Source: Laburnicola sp. R22_1
Taxonomy: Eukaryota; Ascomycota; Dothideomycetes; Pleosporales; Didymosphaeriaceae
Assembly: GCA_014281115.1 (NCBI GenBank)
Contig: JACONQ010000007.1
Coordinates: forward strand, 744,001 to 808,000
Direction: 5' to 3'
Length of the DNA stretch: 64,000 nt
The notes beneath the pieces were generated by a model. It saw nothing but the letters and a program-made list of their open reading frames with translations, ran no database searches and was not told where the DNA came from. Positions 22,660 through 35,378 of this stretch are shown here, one piece after another; position 1 is the stretch's first letter; the number at the start of each line of letters is the position of its first letter. Made by a program: the position numbers and the translations under genes.

Positions 22660-23545
22660 ATGGCTATCTGGAGACGGCCCGCCGTCGCACGCGACAGTGC
22701 CTTTGACCCTACCCACCGCTTCGAGACCTCGTGGATATTGCCGCCCGTCGTCCTGTTCGCCTTGCGCGCGCTCTTTTCTCTATATGCCTTCGCCACGCAA
22801 TTCTTCATCTTCGGCTGGGACGGCAGCCACGGGTTGGCTGTCAACTCTAGACGCTCCTTCTCGTTCTTCACGATTCTGACGTACTGGGGGCTTGCGTTTT
22901 ACTTTGCCTTCAGTGCCCTCCATACCGGGAGCTACTGGCTCACTTCCTCCCCCTTCCTAGCCCGATGGCCTAGGTGGCTACAGCTGGCACATTCCGTGTT
23001 TTATTCTACTATCGTCGTTTACCCTTTTATAGTCACCGGTACGTGCTAGATTGCGCCGTCATGGTGCTCCGCTAACGCATGTAGCTGTATTTTGGGCTTT
23101 ACTTGCGCCAGAGGGCGGCTTCGCCACTACCATAGACACATGGTCCAACACCTCGCAACATGCACTAAACTCGGCTTACGCTCTCTTCGAGATCATTCTT
23201 CCGCGCACCGAGCCGTTGCCATTTTGGCACCTCATCCCCATCGTCGTCATTCTAGGCTTGTATCTTTCCTTGGCATATCTCACCAATGCCACACAAGGCT
23301 GGTACCCGTACGAATTTCTCGATTTGGAAAAAAATTCGGGCGGCGTAGTGGCCGGCTATATTGTCGGCATCCTTGTGGGCTCCATCGTTGTGTTCCTCAT
23401 CGTGAGGTATGTGATACTGTTGCGTCTTTGGCTTTCTGAGAAAAAACTTGCCAAGACCGGAAAGTTCTCAACCCGCGGCAATCCCGGTGGAACGGATGAA
23501 GAATTGGGACAACACGTACGAATGCGCACCTTCAGTACAAAATAA
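22660..23545 (+). CDS. FAR-17a/AIG1-like integral membrane protein
   Basis: Two exons, 22660-23038 and 23085-23545, give 279 residues. At least six hydrophobic spans are seen (ILPPVVLFALRALFSLYAFA, FFTILTYWGLAFYFAFSALH, FYSTIVVYPFIVTAVFWALL, HLIPIVVILGLYLSLAYLT, VAGYIVGILVGSIVVFLIV). The phrase NTSQHALNSAYALFEIIL, with its His, followed by GWYPYEFLDLEK, resembles FAR-17a/AIG1 proteins, whose animal members hydrolyse fatty-acid esters with a Thr and a His in the membrane. The fungal role is unknown. The C-terminal tail is short and basic. The intron (46 nt) splits VT|AVFWA in phase. Divergent from the bZIP gene. Confidence 0.65.
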
Positions 23546-26500
23546 AAGCGTCTTCTATGCCTGTGCGTCTTTGAGCGCAAAGTTCCATTACCGAACTGTA
23601 TCAGAACCCCGAGTGGCGGTAACAGATGCGGTCGAATTTTACTTAATTACTTCTACTCTAATTACCCTGCCTTGGATTGCTGCAACATTCCTTTTTCCCA
23701 ATCGTGATCCGCGTCCGCATGCAACGGTCTTGGCCCTCGCAGCTCTCCCGCGCAGGCCGTAGAAAGATGTGTCTTGTATTGTTGTCTTGTCAGGATGGCT
23801 GCGGCCACCGCTCAAGTGATTGCTTTTCCTTCAAGTATCAGCTAGCCACGTCTAGCTGTTGTTTCAGCGTCTTCGCGTCGCCGAGCGTTTCATCGGGACC
23901 TGGCTAAATCCCTACTACCAGGACTGTGGCGAAGCACCTCACGTCATGAAGTGATTTAGGTTGCTGGGTGGTGATCTGAACCTCACCTCACTGGGATCAC
24001 CTTGCTGCACTGGAGGCCTACCATCTGTTTGACAATACATGAATTCTCAACGTAACTCATGGGCCAACGGCTCGTGGACGTGCAGCTAGCATAATTACGT
24101 CAAATCCTTTTCCGTATAGCTGACGGTTCACTGGACTGAGAAACCTTATTGAAACACTGAGCTTCAGGGAGGCATCACGATTGGGACATTCCGATTTTGT
24201 CAACTATCCCGAAGGCCTTGCGGTGATTGATCTAACCAAGGGCAACCCATGATCGTCATCTGTGCAAGGAAATCTTTGTTACAGAACACTCCGATATTGA
24301 ACATCCGAGATAGAATGAATCTTCAGCCTAGTTCGTCGCTATGGGTTTCCACTGGAACTTCTGTTTGACTGCTATAAGACGGAGATGGCAATGTAGGCCT
24401 TTGGCCCACTCCCAGAACAAGAATGTAACAAGCGTTATCAGACTATGGCAGAGGAAGTATTCGCGGCTCCTTGTCAACATAAGCTCCGCGCTACTCTGTG
24501 TCGACTCGAACATTTCTTCTCAATCCCGGGCATGTACATTGTAAGGGGCTCGAAGCTGAAGCCAAGCAAGATATTGCGAGGATTGTGGACTCGGTCTCAA
24601 ACGCGAATCTTGGGATCGAGTCACTCTGGCCAAGAAAAACGACACACTCTTGTGCCTGTTGGCTGACGGTCGATGTCGCGATTTCCGCGCGCCTCTACCA
24701 GTACTAAGGGGACATGGGTACGCGGAAAGAGGCATCATCCACTCTTGCTGATCATGGATCACCAGGCAGCGCGTTTGCGCTAATGCAAGCCACAGTTCCG
24801 ACCACCGCGTTGCAGTCTTGCGGATTAGCCCGAGTTGCTTTTCTGCGGACGCAGAACACTGGGTGAATACAACCCTGGGTATTGAGCATCAAGATACAAA
24901 CCACTAAGAGTGCACCTCGGCGGCCACCAGTATGTATGAAAAGTCTCTTCAGATTCAGACGACTCGATTTATATCAGACCGGATGTAATGGTTTCCGCTT
25001 CCTGGGACGAGCCTAGCGCACCGGATGGAGGCCGTTTGCAATCCGCACCCTTCCGCAACTCATCACGTTCCTTTCCCGGGAGCATCCCGCAAATGCCAAG
25101 ACCAAGGTTTCTGCCAGCCGCAGCTGGTACAAGTAAAACCATACGCTCGGTGCATGCAGTAGCGCTATTGGTGCGACGGGCCGGCTGGGTAGATCTGATA
25201 TGAACGCAATACCAGGCATCAGTCTGGTACCGTTCTGAAAGGACGGTACACAAACTAATACAACGTAGGCTCTGTCCACAGCTAACCCCGTGTTATTGTA
25301 TCTGTCGCACGACTTAGCCTTCCCGTTTAAGAAAACGCGTCCTAGGCACTAAGCAGTCTAAGGTTACCTACCTATAGTGCGCACTGATGGACTGTAAACG
25401 CGTGGAACAAGATCTGCCGCAAAGGATCGAAACTTTACGTAGCGTCCCCAGTCAGTCGGGATTTGGGTTACATATGACGACGTTCGACAAAGGGAATCTC
25501 CTTGCAAGTGGGTCAAATTTAGTAACGCAGTGCTCCAGACATTGACCTCAGGATTCTTTAACTATTGGCGCTGTTACCACAGAAAGAGCCAGCCTCATAG
25601 AGAGTCCTCCAGGAGCAGACAGTAGACTTAATTAAGCTTCCTTAGGTAACAGATAGCTTGACAGGCTAGAGTTTCCACGAGTGATTTAGGCGCACACTAC
25701 TAACCCTAACTCTAAATATGGTCCTTGACCAAACCCCATAGCTCCCTAGCTCTCCTTGACCTTCCTATAATAGGTGGACATTGCTAGCTGGCTCGATTGG
25801 AACTTGTGGAGTCGATTCTAGCTCGCTACTTGGCGCGTACCGGAGCACTGGGAGAATTACGATCTCCCTTGTCAACCTCTGTCAGAATTGCGCCCCGCGG
25901 GGGCTACGGTTAAGACGGAATGTTTCATCGTTCAAGGTGGTACCTTAGGGACTGCTTGGAACCGCAACGGAGCATGGTATATGCTGGCTCTACGGTTGGT
26001 CGCGTGTAGACTTGAGTCCCACCAACCATTCGGGGAAGATAGTGTAAAGTGAGCATGATTATAGACGTGAATAATGAACAGATTGGTGAGGCTCTGCTTG
26101 GTTTTTGGGGCTGTTAGAAGGTATGACGCTACAGCTCCGTTTAGCATGGCTTTGAATGGCTCAGTTTCTCAATAATTCCATGTTTTTACAGTAGCTACTA
26201 AAGACGATCAGGTTCCATCGTTCCGTTTCGAGCTTCTTCCAGAAAGACGCTTTGCTTTAAGCTTTTACCTAAGGTAGCCTTGGTTTTACCAAACTTTCCA
26301 TACACGGAGTGGTGGTCAGACCAAGACCCCGTTTTTGATCCACGTCGATCTGCCTTCACTAATGCACACTAGGACTTTAGTCCATTTCATCGGAATCGGA
26401 AGGGTACAGATCCACGAAACTAAACACGCCCAGAGCAGCGGCATGTGGAAGCTAGACATCCGTTAGCGCCTTGCTGAGCGACCAAGGTTCGAAGTCGCAA

Positions 26501-26807
26501 AAGGGTTTGAAATCACGAGAGCAGTGGCAGCGCACGCGCCAGTTGGTTCGTTAACTGAAACAGAAGAGAAATGTGTTCGTACTACTTCCACATTACTAAG
26601 AAGCTGTAGATTCAAGAGGCAGATGCGCTAGGTTGCCAATGGAATGGAGTCGTGCCTATCGATAAGGCTAGTGAGACTAGCGCCTTTTCACGACACTTCA
26701 CATTCACTCTGCCAACAAGCCTCCTCGGTCTGTACGACGTATCGGGCTACGGCGATCTGGACCACCACCACAAAATTTGCATCAACAACACCCTACGCCA
26801 TCCCAGC
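23546..26807. other. 3.3 kb gene-free region
   Basis: Normal base composition, many short frames on both strands, none longer than about 100 codons and none resembling a known protein. No tRNA, terminal repeat or tandem array was recognised by eye. A non-coding RNA or a rapidly evolving small gene cannot be excluded. Confidence 0.45.
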
Positions 26808-28026
26808 ATGATAGAAACCATCTACATTGTTCGGCACGCCGTAAGTCCCAGATGCTACGGTGTCTTGGCCTACAGCCCCTCCAAGCGCTGGCCATCGTTC
26901 CGCATATCCAAAACCCAACCAGGGCGACCTACTCCTTACAAAGCGACGTAATTGGCGACTGACGCTGCGTCACAGTTCCGCTCGAACTGGGCTGTGGATC
27001 CTCAGACAGGCGTGTACACGGCGAACACACGGACGCCGACTGGTATTCCTACCGACCCAGCACTCGCGGCCCATGGCGTGGAGCAGGCCAAGGAGCTCGC
27101 TGAGTATCTTTGCACAATTGATCCACCGATTGACAGGATATACTCTAGCCCTTTCTATCGATGTTTGCAGACGCTGAAGCCGACTACGGAGAGGCTGTCC
27201 AGAGAGGGCAGAGGCCGTAAAATCAGGATAGATATGGGTGTAGGGTAGGTTCTTTTCATTTCCACGTCCATGGGATCTTCGACGACGATCTGGCCGAGTA
27301 CTGACTTGACTAGTGAATTCTTTGGCCGCGCGGATTTCGAGCATCCTTCTCCCCCGGACCTGAACATCTTGAACCAACACTTCGAAGACTTGGATCAAGA
27401 ATACGTCTCTGTGCACATTCCGTCTTCCCAGGGGGAGTGGCTCAAGGAGCTTCACGAGCGCGTCACGAAGGCTCTTACGAAGATTGTCACTGACCTCGAC
27501 AATGACCCCGCGCAGCCCAAGACCGTTCTTATATGCACACATGCAGCCACCATGATTGCCGCCGGCCGCGTTCTGACTGGCAAGATACCAGAGGACTTAA
27601 ATGAAGATGATTTTCAATGTTATACTGCTTCTCTGTCGAAGTACGTGCGAAGGAGCGATGGCGTGGCTGGGAGTTTCGACTGCACAGTGAATTCGGAAAC
27701 AAGCTATCTATCAGGCGGGGCTGAGAGAGGATGGTGAGTTCTTGGAGCTTCTTCTACTCCTGTAGGACAATCCCCGTAAACGCCTCGCGGCCACTCCAAA
27801 GAATGCCCAATTTCGGTTCAAGGGATCGGGATGGTTACTACCAAGCTACATAAGCCTGGGAAGTTTTGACCGCTACAACAACCAGCACGACACCTCTACG
27901 TGTTTTAAAAAAGCCGTGTGGGCACTGTTGCTGACTCCGCTGCTATCTAGGAGATTCAACGGCGAAGAAAGCTTTGTAGCATTCCCCGAAGACGCTCAAC
28001 GAGCCACCGAATCACCGAAGCTGTGA
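26808..28026 (+). CDS. Histidine-phosphatase superfamily protein (phosphoglycerate-mutase-like, tau55/Tfc7-type)
   Basis: Four exons, 26808-26840, 26976-27244, 27314-27733 and 27951-28026, give 265 residues. The first exon encodes only MIETIYIVRHA, ending on the phospho-acceptor His motif (RHA here, usually RHG). Further signs are YSSPFYRCLQT (the Arg pocket), RIDMGVGEFFGRADF and the second catalytic His in LICTHAATMIAAGR. The sequence resembles fungal proteins related to the N-terminal domain of TFIIIC subunit tau55 (Tfc7) and not the glycolytic enzyme. The last exon (WRFNGEESFVAFPEDAQ) follows a longer intron of 217 nt and is the least certain part. A role in RNA polymerase III transcription is possible; a free phosphatase is equally possible. 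Confidence 0.85.
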
Positions 28027-29768
28027 AGCCTCATTCGAGTTAGTACTACCGGCATTGGATTTACGTCGCACTGTTCCAGGAGACATTTACATCGGCATTC
28101 ATGCAGCGAGTGCATAGACGAACTATAGTTTACTGTACGTACTCCACGGACATCCTTATTCGATACTATACACAGCAATATTCCTGTACAATAACTGATC
28201 CCTGAACAGGTTAAACTGTATCATCCCCTTATATCGGAGCTTAGATAGACCACGCAGCTTAATCGTCTCACTCGTGCGATCGTGATTGCGCAACGCAATG
28301 CTCCCCTCTCGAACCCCGTTCAACGCTTCACACCCGTACCACCCATCAACCACAACCTTGTCGTCGCCACACCTTAATCCACCCAGCGCGACAGCCCATT
28401 CCACATAATAACGCGCTTTGTTTGATAAAAACGTCGTCGCACGCACCACGTCATAGGATCGACGCCCGTGCTAAACCCAGATGCCAGGCCAGATGGATCC
28501 TGCCCGCGTCAGCCCGCGCGGTGATCGGCGCAGAAAGGATCGCGATGCCCCCGGCCGACGTGCGACACGTGGACATGGCTTCTTGTTTCTACGGTGGTCC
28601 TTCTCGAATGACCGTAGAAGAGATGCGTTACCAGATGTGAAATGCATGTCGGAAGGAGCCACGATGGCGGATGCGCGGCTGGAGTCGGAGTTCCCGCAAC
28701 GCGGCCGCACGCACCGTGGGCGGCGTTTCCGAAATGCTTCAGCGAACAAGCGCTTATCGCCAGCGTTTGTCCGTTTCACGTGGAAGAACTGTAGTGGTAG
28801 ACCTGTAGTGGAGGGAGAGAACTCACATGGCAAACGTGTAGGTGGGCGGTTTCACGTGGCAAAACGTGTAGTTGGTGTGCGGTTTCACATGCTAGTCTTG
28901 TAGAGCTAAGATAGTATCGTGTTGATCTAAGTTCTATGTGTTATCCTAGCATAAGCAATGCGAACGCCGACTGTACATAGCTTGGGCTTTTGGCCTGCAG
29001 CTGTGTTGGAGAGGCAATTGTCTTTGCGAGTTGAGGAGCGTCGTTGTTTCGGATGCCTACCTTTCAATTAGTAGAGTAACAAGGGCTTCTAAGTCTCTAT
29101 AGAATAGAAATGAGTGACATTAGACCCTGTCAGAGGAGAGTTTTCACAATAAGAAACAACCAAGTTGCCAGCGATCTTCGTCGTGTATACACATGTACTG
29201 GTTTACCTGTCGGGGCATCGAACACTAGATTATACCATCGCCATGATATTTGGAACCTCACGAGTCAACAGCGTGTCGTATAGTTCCAATTCTATCTCTT
29301 CTAGTCATCTAAGACCTCCTTTCACCACGTACGACTATAGGGTGCTGAAAACAAGCAAGCACGTTCCTGCCTTGGGTAGCAACACATGAGCGCTCCTGCC
29401 GTTTGCGAAAAGATTAATAGCAAAAGCGCTGGAGGACCTCTTCCACATACGACCATAGGAACTTGAGAACAAGGCTTCCCGTTCGCTCAGCCATATTTAA
29501 GCAGGTTACCGGTGGGCTAGTATTCAGATCCGTGAGGGCTGGAGAATCCCCACTGTTGTATGTTTTTTTTGCAGAGATTTTCACAGTCACGTGACTATTA
29601 TGTGGCCGGGGGCTCGGGGCCTCGGAACCTGTTAGCGTCCACGGGTCCGGGTCAAAATGCGAGGCGGGCGCTAGTTCTACCCCACGGTGCCTCGAATTCT
29701 ACCTGCAGATGCCGCGTCCAGGAACAACTTCCCTTTTATTTTGCTAGCTTACTACGCAAACCCGCACA
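28027..29768. other. 1.7 kb without an accepted gene
   Basis: The minus-strand frame 28156-28449 (97 codons) has a protein-like composition but no recognisable motif and no splice partner I could find. Plus-strand frames at 28422-28903 are Arg-rich and overlap one another. The last 200 bp are the promoter of the EIF1AD-like gene. Confidence 0.4.
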
Positions 29769-30242
29769 ATGACACGCCCGAAGCGCAACCTCCACGCGAC
29801 CGTCGAAGAGACGCTTACCCCGCCCGACGTGCTCCCCGATACCCAGGCCATTGCCCGCATCACCAAAGCCGCGGGCAACAACCTGTACTACGCCGAACTG
29901 CCCAGCAGCAAGTCCGTGCTCGTCGAGCTCGAAGCAAAGTTCCGCTCCACAATATGGATCAAGCGCGGCAGCTACGTCGTAGTCGACACCGAAACGCTGG
30001 CGGATAGAGAGAACAAGCTCGACGGGGAGATTGTCAACGTGGTGCGAGACGAGAAGGCGTGGAGAAAGATGGGGTATTGGTAGGTCTATACTGAAATTAT
30101 GGAGGTATATGGAGACTGTACAGCAATATTGATACACGGCAGGCCGAAGGAATTCGTCAAGAAGGCGTCGTATGGTGAAGATAGCGATGAGGAGGAGTCG
30201 ACGGTTGGGAAGATGCCGCCCTCGGACGAGGACGAGGAGTAG
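29769..30242 (+). CDS. EIF1AD-like S1/eIF1A-fold RNA-binding protein
   Basis: Two exons, 29769-30079 and 30143-30242, give 136 residues. The N-terminal half has the OB fold of the eIF1A/EIF1AD group: IARITKAAGNNLYYAEL, then SVLVELEAKFRSTIWIKRGS and YVVVDTE. The acidic C-terminus (EDSDEEES, PPSDEDEE) is typical of EIF1AD (human Obelix), a nuclear protein linked to ribosome biogenesis. The length fits. It starts MTRPKRNLHATVEE at the first ATG. Its stop codon lies 4 bp from the stop codon of the convergent ALG3 gene, so the two transcripts must overlap in their 3' ends. Confidence 0.88.
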
Positions 30243-30246
30243 GCGG

Positions 30247-31651
30247 TTACTCCGCGTGGGGGTGCTCGCCCACGACCTTGCCGTTTGCCTCCACGTAGTC
30301 GAATTCGTTTCTCGTCCCTAACCATACTCCGACCACCGTGGTCGCTAGCACGCCCACTACCGTCGCTGAACTCAGTGGTGTACTGGGGTACACGTTCCAT
30401 GCCCACTCTTGCGCGCCCCACAGCGCATACTGTACAACTGGGTGGAAAGCGGCTTTCCATAGCAGAAATGGTGTCGACCATGCGAGATAGGCGTAGAACT
30501 GGTAGTGCAATGATCTGGCGCACAGCATGCCAATGACAACGGCAGAGAGCATGGTAGTCATGATGAAATTCGGCGTTATTCTTCGGGCGATCTGGTCTTG
30601 ATCGCGTGGCTCGTCCCTGAGCAGGCGAAAGAATTCGCGGGGCCCGCGTTTTGATGGCTTCATCCATAGGGTCCTGGCGAACCAGCACAACAGACCGACA
30701 TGGACAGCTAGGAGACCAATGGCGAATGGCTTCGAAAGAAAGGTGCCCTCCGGAACAAAGCGCCAGTTCACAGTCCACTTATACAAGAACTGGCGGGTTA
30801 ATTCAAAAGCCCTGGTAAAGTAGGATGGCGCTCGTTTCCGGAAGGGGTATCCATAGCCGACCTTCAGAGGTTAGAAAGGCATATGTTTCAATGAGCGATC
30901 CAACATACCGAAACTTGGATAATGATCATGACTTGCGTGATAGCCTCTGAGGAGCCAAGCGCTTGGAGAAACAATATCCCCATCGCTGGAAGCGGCAGCA
31001 AAAGGCTCATCTTGACATTCAACCCAGTCGTGTAAAGGAAGCTCCCCCAATGCCAGTAGTTCCTCTGATAGCAGTAAATAGCCGCAAACAGCCCCAGCAC
31101 CGCAAAACAATCATTAAAACACCGCAGCATAAAAATGCTATGCAGCCTCTTCGACGCAATAAGCAGCGGAAACACATACGGCGGCACCTGCATCCCGTCA
31201 GTTCAATCCCCATCTCAAACCACACAAACCATACCTTCGCTTTCCGATAACACTGCATCACAATCGCCAGCGTAAGAAGATACAGCAGTCCAAAGATATA
31301 CTGCGCAAGCTGGATATTCCGCCCCTGATCCGTGATCCAATACAGCATCCTGTAAATCTGGACATGCGCGCCAGGATACACCAACGGCCCCGTCGCGCCC
31401 TCAATCTTCCTGTAGTCGCGCTCGCCCTTGTTGAAGATGGCAATCTGCTCCATGTACGTCTTCCAATCGATTTCAGTATCTGTCTTGCAGTCAGTACATA
31501 CATCCACGTGTTGTCGCGAACCAACGAGACGAGGCGTACAGGGAACGGTCTCGATAACCACGCCGCATAGCGCGGCGTCGGCGACGAGGAGTAGCGGGTA
31601 CATCCATCGCGTGTGCTCCGGGTTTGTGGCTAGATCTTTCAACGTGTTCAT
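30247..31651 (-). CDS. ALG3: Dol-P-Man:Man5GlcNAc2-PP-Dol alpha-1,3-mannosyltransferase
   Basis: Four exons, 31651-31540, 31479-31235, 31187-30909 and 30861-30247, give 416 residues. Alg3 adds the first mannose donated by dolichol-phosphate-mannose in the ER lumen during synthesis of the N-glycan precursor. The signature [15 protein letters not shown] with its Asp-Trp in the first luminal loop, then [13 protein letters not shown], is characteristic of the family. Many spans follow ([35 protein letters not shown] and others), with [20 protein letters not shown] near residue 340. Every splice phase agrees. The tail VVGEHPHAE is non-canonical for ER retrieval. It is convergent with the EIF1AD-like gene, with only 4 bp between the two stop codons. 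Confidence 0.96.
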
Positions 31652-32074
31652 TTTTGAGGAGGGTGTTGAGAGCGTAGAGGTCGTTGGGATTAGCGCCGGT
31701 GATATACCTCAGGAACGCGGTCACGTGGAGGTGCAGCTGCAGGTGCCCAGGTGTGGTGTTTCAGGTGTGTGAAGTTGGCGGCATCTGTGTTTCAACGGGG
31801 CAAAGTTCGTACGACTTAGGTAAGGGGGTATATGGATTTTTGGTTAGGTGGCTTCTCTCTTCTGTGATTCTGTGAGGTTGGGAGAAGCGATGGTTCGTCA
31901 CTTTGGAAGTTGGGTTCCGATGGTTCCGAGGCATCTCACGTCCACCTTCTAATGTCTACTATCTACATAGGTAGCGATGCTCGTTTTCTGTACCGTTTCA
32001 CATCAATCCAGTCACAAACAAGATATAATCTATGTGTCTAGTGCGCGTGCAAGTTGACAAGTCGGAAAGGATTT
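31652..32074. other. Spacer between ALG3 start and chorismate mutase end
   Basis: 423 bp with the ALG3 promoter and the 3' flank of ARO7. No gene was seen. Confidence 0.5.
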
Positions 32075-32982
32075 TTACTCCCATTCCGTGCCTTTCAGTC
32101 GCTGCATCAGGTAGTCCACTTCAACCTCCTTGGTCAGAGGAATCACCCAGTCCTACAAGAATTAGTATGAGCAGAATCGACCACTGAGAAGTAATTGCGT
32201 ACCTTGTACATTGCCTTGACAGCGTCGGCGTTGACTTTAGCAAATGCCTTAGCATCACAGTCAGGATCGGTGCCGTACGTCTCTGCCTTGAGTCTTAGTC
32301 TTTCCAAAACCTTCTTCTCAACCTTCGCATCCGTGATAGCGTCATCGATGCCCTTACGGTCTTCCGCCTTGATGAGCTTCGCGAAGCGCTCAGGTTCCTT
32401 TACAAACTTGGCCTCTGCTACAAACTTGCCAAAGTGTATGCGCCGGGACAACGCTTGCAGACACAACACGTCGCACGTTGCCGACGACCCATAGTTCTCC
32501 TGTTGTTCTCCGCGGTCACCGTGATCGCTCTGTCGGCAGGCTGCTGGGAGAATGTGTTCGACGTAGCTCTGCTTCAGCTTGTCGTTCACATTGACATCGT
32601 TCTCGTGGAGGATCTTGGGATAGTTGAGGGGCTTCAGAATGGGCTCTTGTAGCACGTCGGGGAAGAAGGGGTATTCGTCGGGGGATTGGTAACGGCGCAC
32701 AAGGGACTGCAGGCGCTCCTGCTCACGCAGCATCCAGTCGAACAGGCTCAGTTTGGTGTCTGGAAGCTGGACGCCGCCTGGGACATAAATGGTCTTGTTC
32801 AGCGGGAACTGCACGCGCTCGATCAGGTGAAAGATGATGGTGTCTTCCAGCCGTCTGTAGACCGTCAGATTTCGAGTGAGACTATTTTGAACAAGCGTGA
32901 ACGGGACGTACATGAGTTCGAAGCGAATGTTAGCTAGGTCCAGGACCTTGTCGGCATCCCATGAGTCAATCGTAGCGTCCAT
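32075..32982 (-). CDS. ARO7: Chorismate mutase
   Basis: Two exons, 32982-32203 and 32152-32075, give 285 residues (yeast Aro7 is 256). It converts chorismate to prephenate, the entry step to Phe and Tyr, in the cytosol. It is of the all-helical AroQ type found in fungi: the sequence LANIRFELMYVPFTLVQNSL is the N-terminal helix with the catalytic Arg, ENYGSSATCDVLCLQALSRR is the allosteric/catalytic middle and IHFGKFVAEAKF follows. The last 25 residues come from exon 2 (DWVIPLTKEVEVDYLMQRL), which the family requires. In yeast the enzyme is activated by Trp and inhibited by Tyr. The start is the first ATG (MDATIDSWDADKVLD), divergent from the Mdv1 gene by 293 bp. Confidence 0.96.
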
Positions 32983-33275
32983 TGTGTGTTCTGTCCTTCC
33001 AGTGAGTTTCACTTGTGTAAATAGAAAGTGTTGAGGAGGCGGTGAAGGGAGTCATATCGTCGCTGAGGGAGGAATAGAGGGTAGGACCGATTCCCGGTCC
33101 ATGACGCACGGCACAACCCGCGAAGCTTGTCGGTTGGTCAAGCTTCTCAACACCAAACTGCCATCGTCACGACGCGCCCAGCCCGTTGTCCTCAAACACT
33201 GCCCTCGCACTCTCCATCAGCGCCTTCACGAAAATGCCGAACTGAGGCCGCTCCGCTCCCCGTTCACGTGCCTCG
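32983..33275. promoter_or_regulatory. Shared divergent promoter of chorismate mutase and Mdv1 genes
   Basis: 293 bp between two start codons facing apart. No specific motif was recognised. Confidence 0.45.
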
Positions 33276-35378
33276 ATGGCCTCGCACGCCAGCAATGGCT
33301 CGCCGTCACGCGGCCGGTCCACGAGCCCGCGCCCGCTGCGGCAGGTCGACGATGATGACGATGCCAGTTTGATGGACACCCTCCCAGATGTGAGTGCAAA
33401 CAGTGCCCTCTCTCAGATTTGCGGTATTGACTTGTGTTAGACACGCAATCTACAAGCCTTCGGCAGGAAGGTTACAGCGACCGCAGGCAGCTTGATAGGC
33501 ACAGAGGGCGTCAGCCAACACTACCAGAACGCCCTAGGAGAGCTGCACAGGGAACTTCGCCGGCCGATGTTGCAGCGCTCCGTCTTCTCCTTCGCCCAGA
33601 CGACCCCCCGCGAGCTCGTGCGCTCCAGGATATCCGTGCCCGAGATCCAGCAGCGCGCCCTATCATATCTCCCTGACGAGCTGCTCGCGAACATCCCCGA
33701 AGACAACAATGCGTATTCACTATTTCAGGGCTTCCGGGCCTCGCTGCCGGAGGAGATCAGCATGGGCAAGAAACATGGGAGGCACAACTCGCGAGGGCAG
33801 AGGTTAATTGGCGAGCATACTGACGAGGAGAATGCGAACCTGTCGCCCTCGATGGTCAAGCTGAAGAACCAGAAGCATAGCATGGCCCATCGGCTGGAGA
33901 TGTTGGGCGTGAGGAAGCATATGCAGGCGACCGAGATCCACGAGATTGACAACAAGATCGCGAACCTGAATACGATGCGCAGGATAGTGTTGGATCGCCT
34001 GGCCGGTCTGGAGATGGAAGAGGCGGAGCTTGAACAGGAGCTGTTGGACGTTGACAACAGGATCGAGGATCTACAGGAAGAGTTGGAAGATGCGGCAGCG
34101 CTGGCTCCCAAATCACCAAACCGTCCCACCACACCAGGTGGGGGGGAGGCCGCGGGAGACGAATTTATGTCGGAATCCATATATCAAAAAATACCTTCTC
34201 CGAAGAGCAAACGGAGAAGAGGCAAGCGCCGAATATCGATGCCCATCTTACATGAGCATTTGGAGCCCGGGTCTAAGATCAAGGAGTTACCGGCGCACAC
34301 CGACACAATTACCGCTCTGGATTTTGATGCGCCGTGGGGCACGCTGGTAACGGCGGCTTTGGACGACACGGTAAGAGTGTGGGATCTAAACGCGGGTCGC
34401 TGCATAGGGATGCTGGAGGGGCACCTTTCTTCGGTTCGCTGCTTGCAGGTGGAAGACAACATTGTTGCGACCGGCTCCATGGACGCTTCCATTCGACTGT
34501 GGGATTTGAGCAAAGCGGAATATGCGCCATCAGACAGCCGGATAAACAAGGATGGTGAAGAGGAGGAAGACGATGGGTTGGGATTTGGGAATGCTGAGGA
34601 CGCCCCACCTCCGCCGCCACCGACCATCATGCAGGACTGCCCACTGTTCTCGCTCGAATCACACGTAGACGAGGTCACTGCCCTACATTTCCGAGGAGAT
34701 ACACTTGTGTCAGGGTCCGCTGATAAGACATTACGGCAGTGGGATTTGGTGAAAGGGCGATGTGTGCAGACTCTCGACGTCCTTTGGGCAGCAGCACAAG
34801 CGAGTGCGACGACTACGAACAGTGGACAATGGCGACAAACTGGAAGAACTGCAGACGCGAGTGCCGATTTTGTAGGCGCGGTACAAGTCTTCGATGCGGC
34901 GCTAGCATGCGGTACAGCAGACGGCATGGTACGGCTTTGGGATCTGCGAAGCGGCCAAGTGCATCGCAGTCTTGTTGGTCATACCGGCCCTGTCACTGCT
35001 CTACAGTTTGATGATGTGCACCTCATCACTGGGAGCATTGACAGGAGCATACGCGTAGGTTAATTATATTCTCGTTCCTGGACAGCTTGCTAACCATGGT
35101 AGATCTGGGATCTCCGTACTGGCACGATACACGATGCCTATGCATACGACAATCCAGTCACTAGCATGATGTTTGACGCGCGCCGCATCGTCTCTGCTAC
35201 AGGCGAAGACGTTGTGAAGGTTTACGATAAGACTGATGGTCGACACTGGAACTGCGGGCCCGGAGTGGGTGCCGACGAAGACGCATCGAGCTTGTCGATC
35301 ATCGACCACGTACGGATTAAGGAGGGCTACATGGTCGAGGGCCGCAAGAACGGCATGGTCGGAGTCTGGTCGTGTTAA
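33276..35378 (+). CDS. mdv1: Mitochondrial division protein 1 (WD-repeat adaptor)
   Basis: Three exons, 33276-33389, 33441-35054 and 35103-35378, give 667 residues. Mdv1 links Fis1 on the outer mitochondrial membrane to the dynamin Dnm1. Exon 1 encodes [25 protein letters not shown], which joins in phase to [18 protein letters not shown], matching Aspergillus-type proteins. Next come [19 protein letters not shown] and the Fis1-binding helices, then a coiled coil (about residues 165-235, [20 protein letters not shown]) and about seven WD40 repeats from residue 310 ([78 protein letters not shown]). The first WD blade is separated from the third by an acidic, Pro-rich insert. Confidence 0.94.

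Noticed and set aside
28290..28330. A GGGTTCGAGAGG-like B-box on the minus strand, as in a tRNA gene
   Set aside because: No A-box or acceptor stem pairing could be found at the proper distance.
28156..28449. Minus-strand frame of 97 codons with protein-like composition
   Set aside because: No recognisable motif, no clear ATG context and no splice partner; it might be a gene remnant but cannot be supported.
28481..28903. Plus-strand frame of 140 codons rich in Arg
   Set aside because: It overlaps equally long frames on the opposite strand and shows no family feature.
33725..34180. Ser-rich minus-strand frame of 151 codons
   Set aside because: Antisense to the coiled-coil region of Mdv1.
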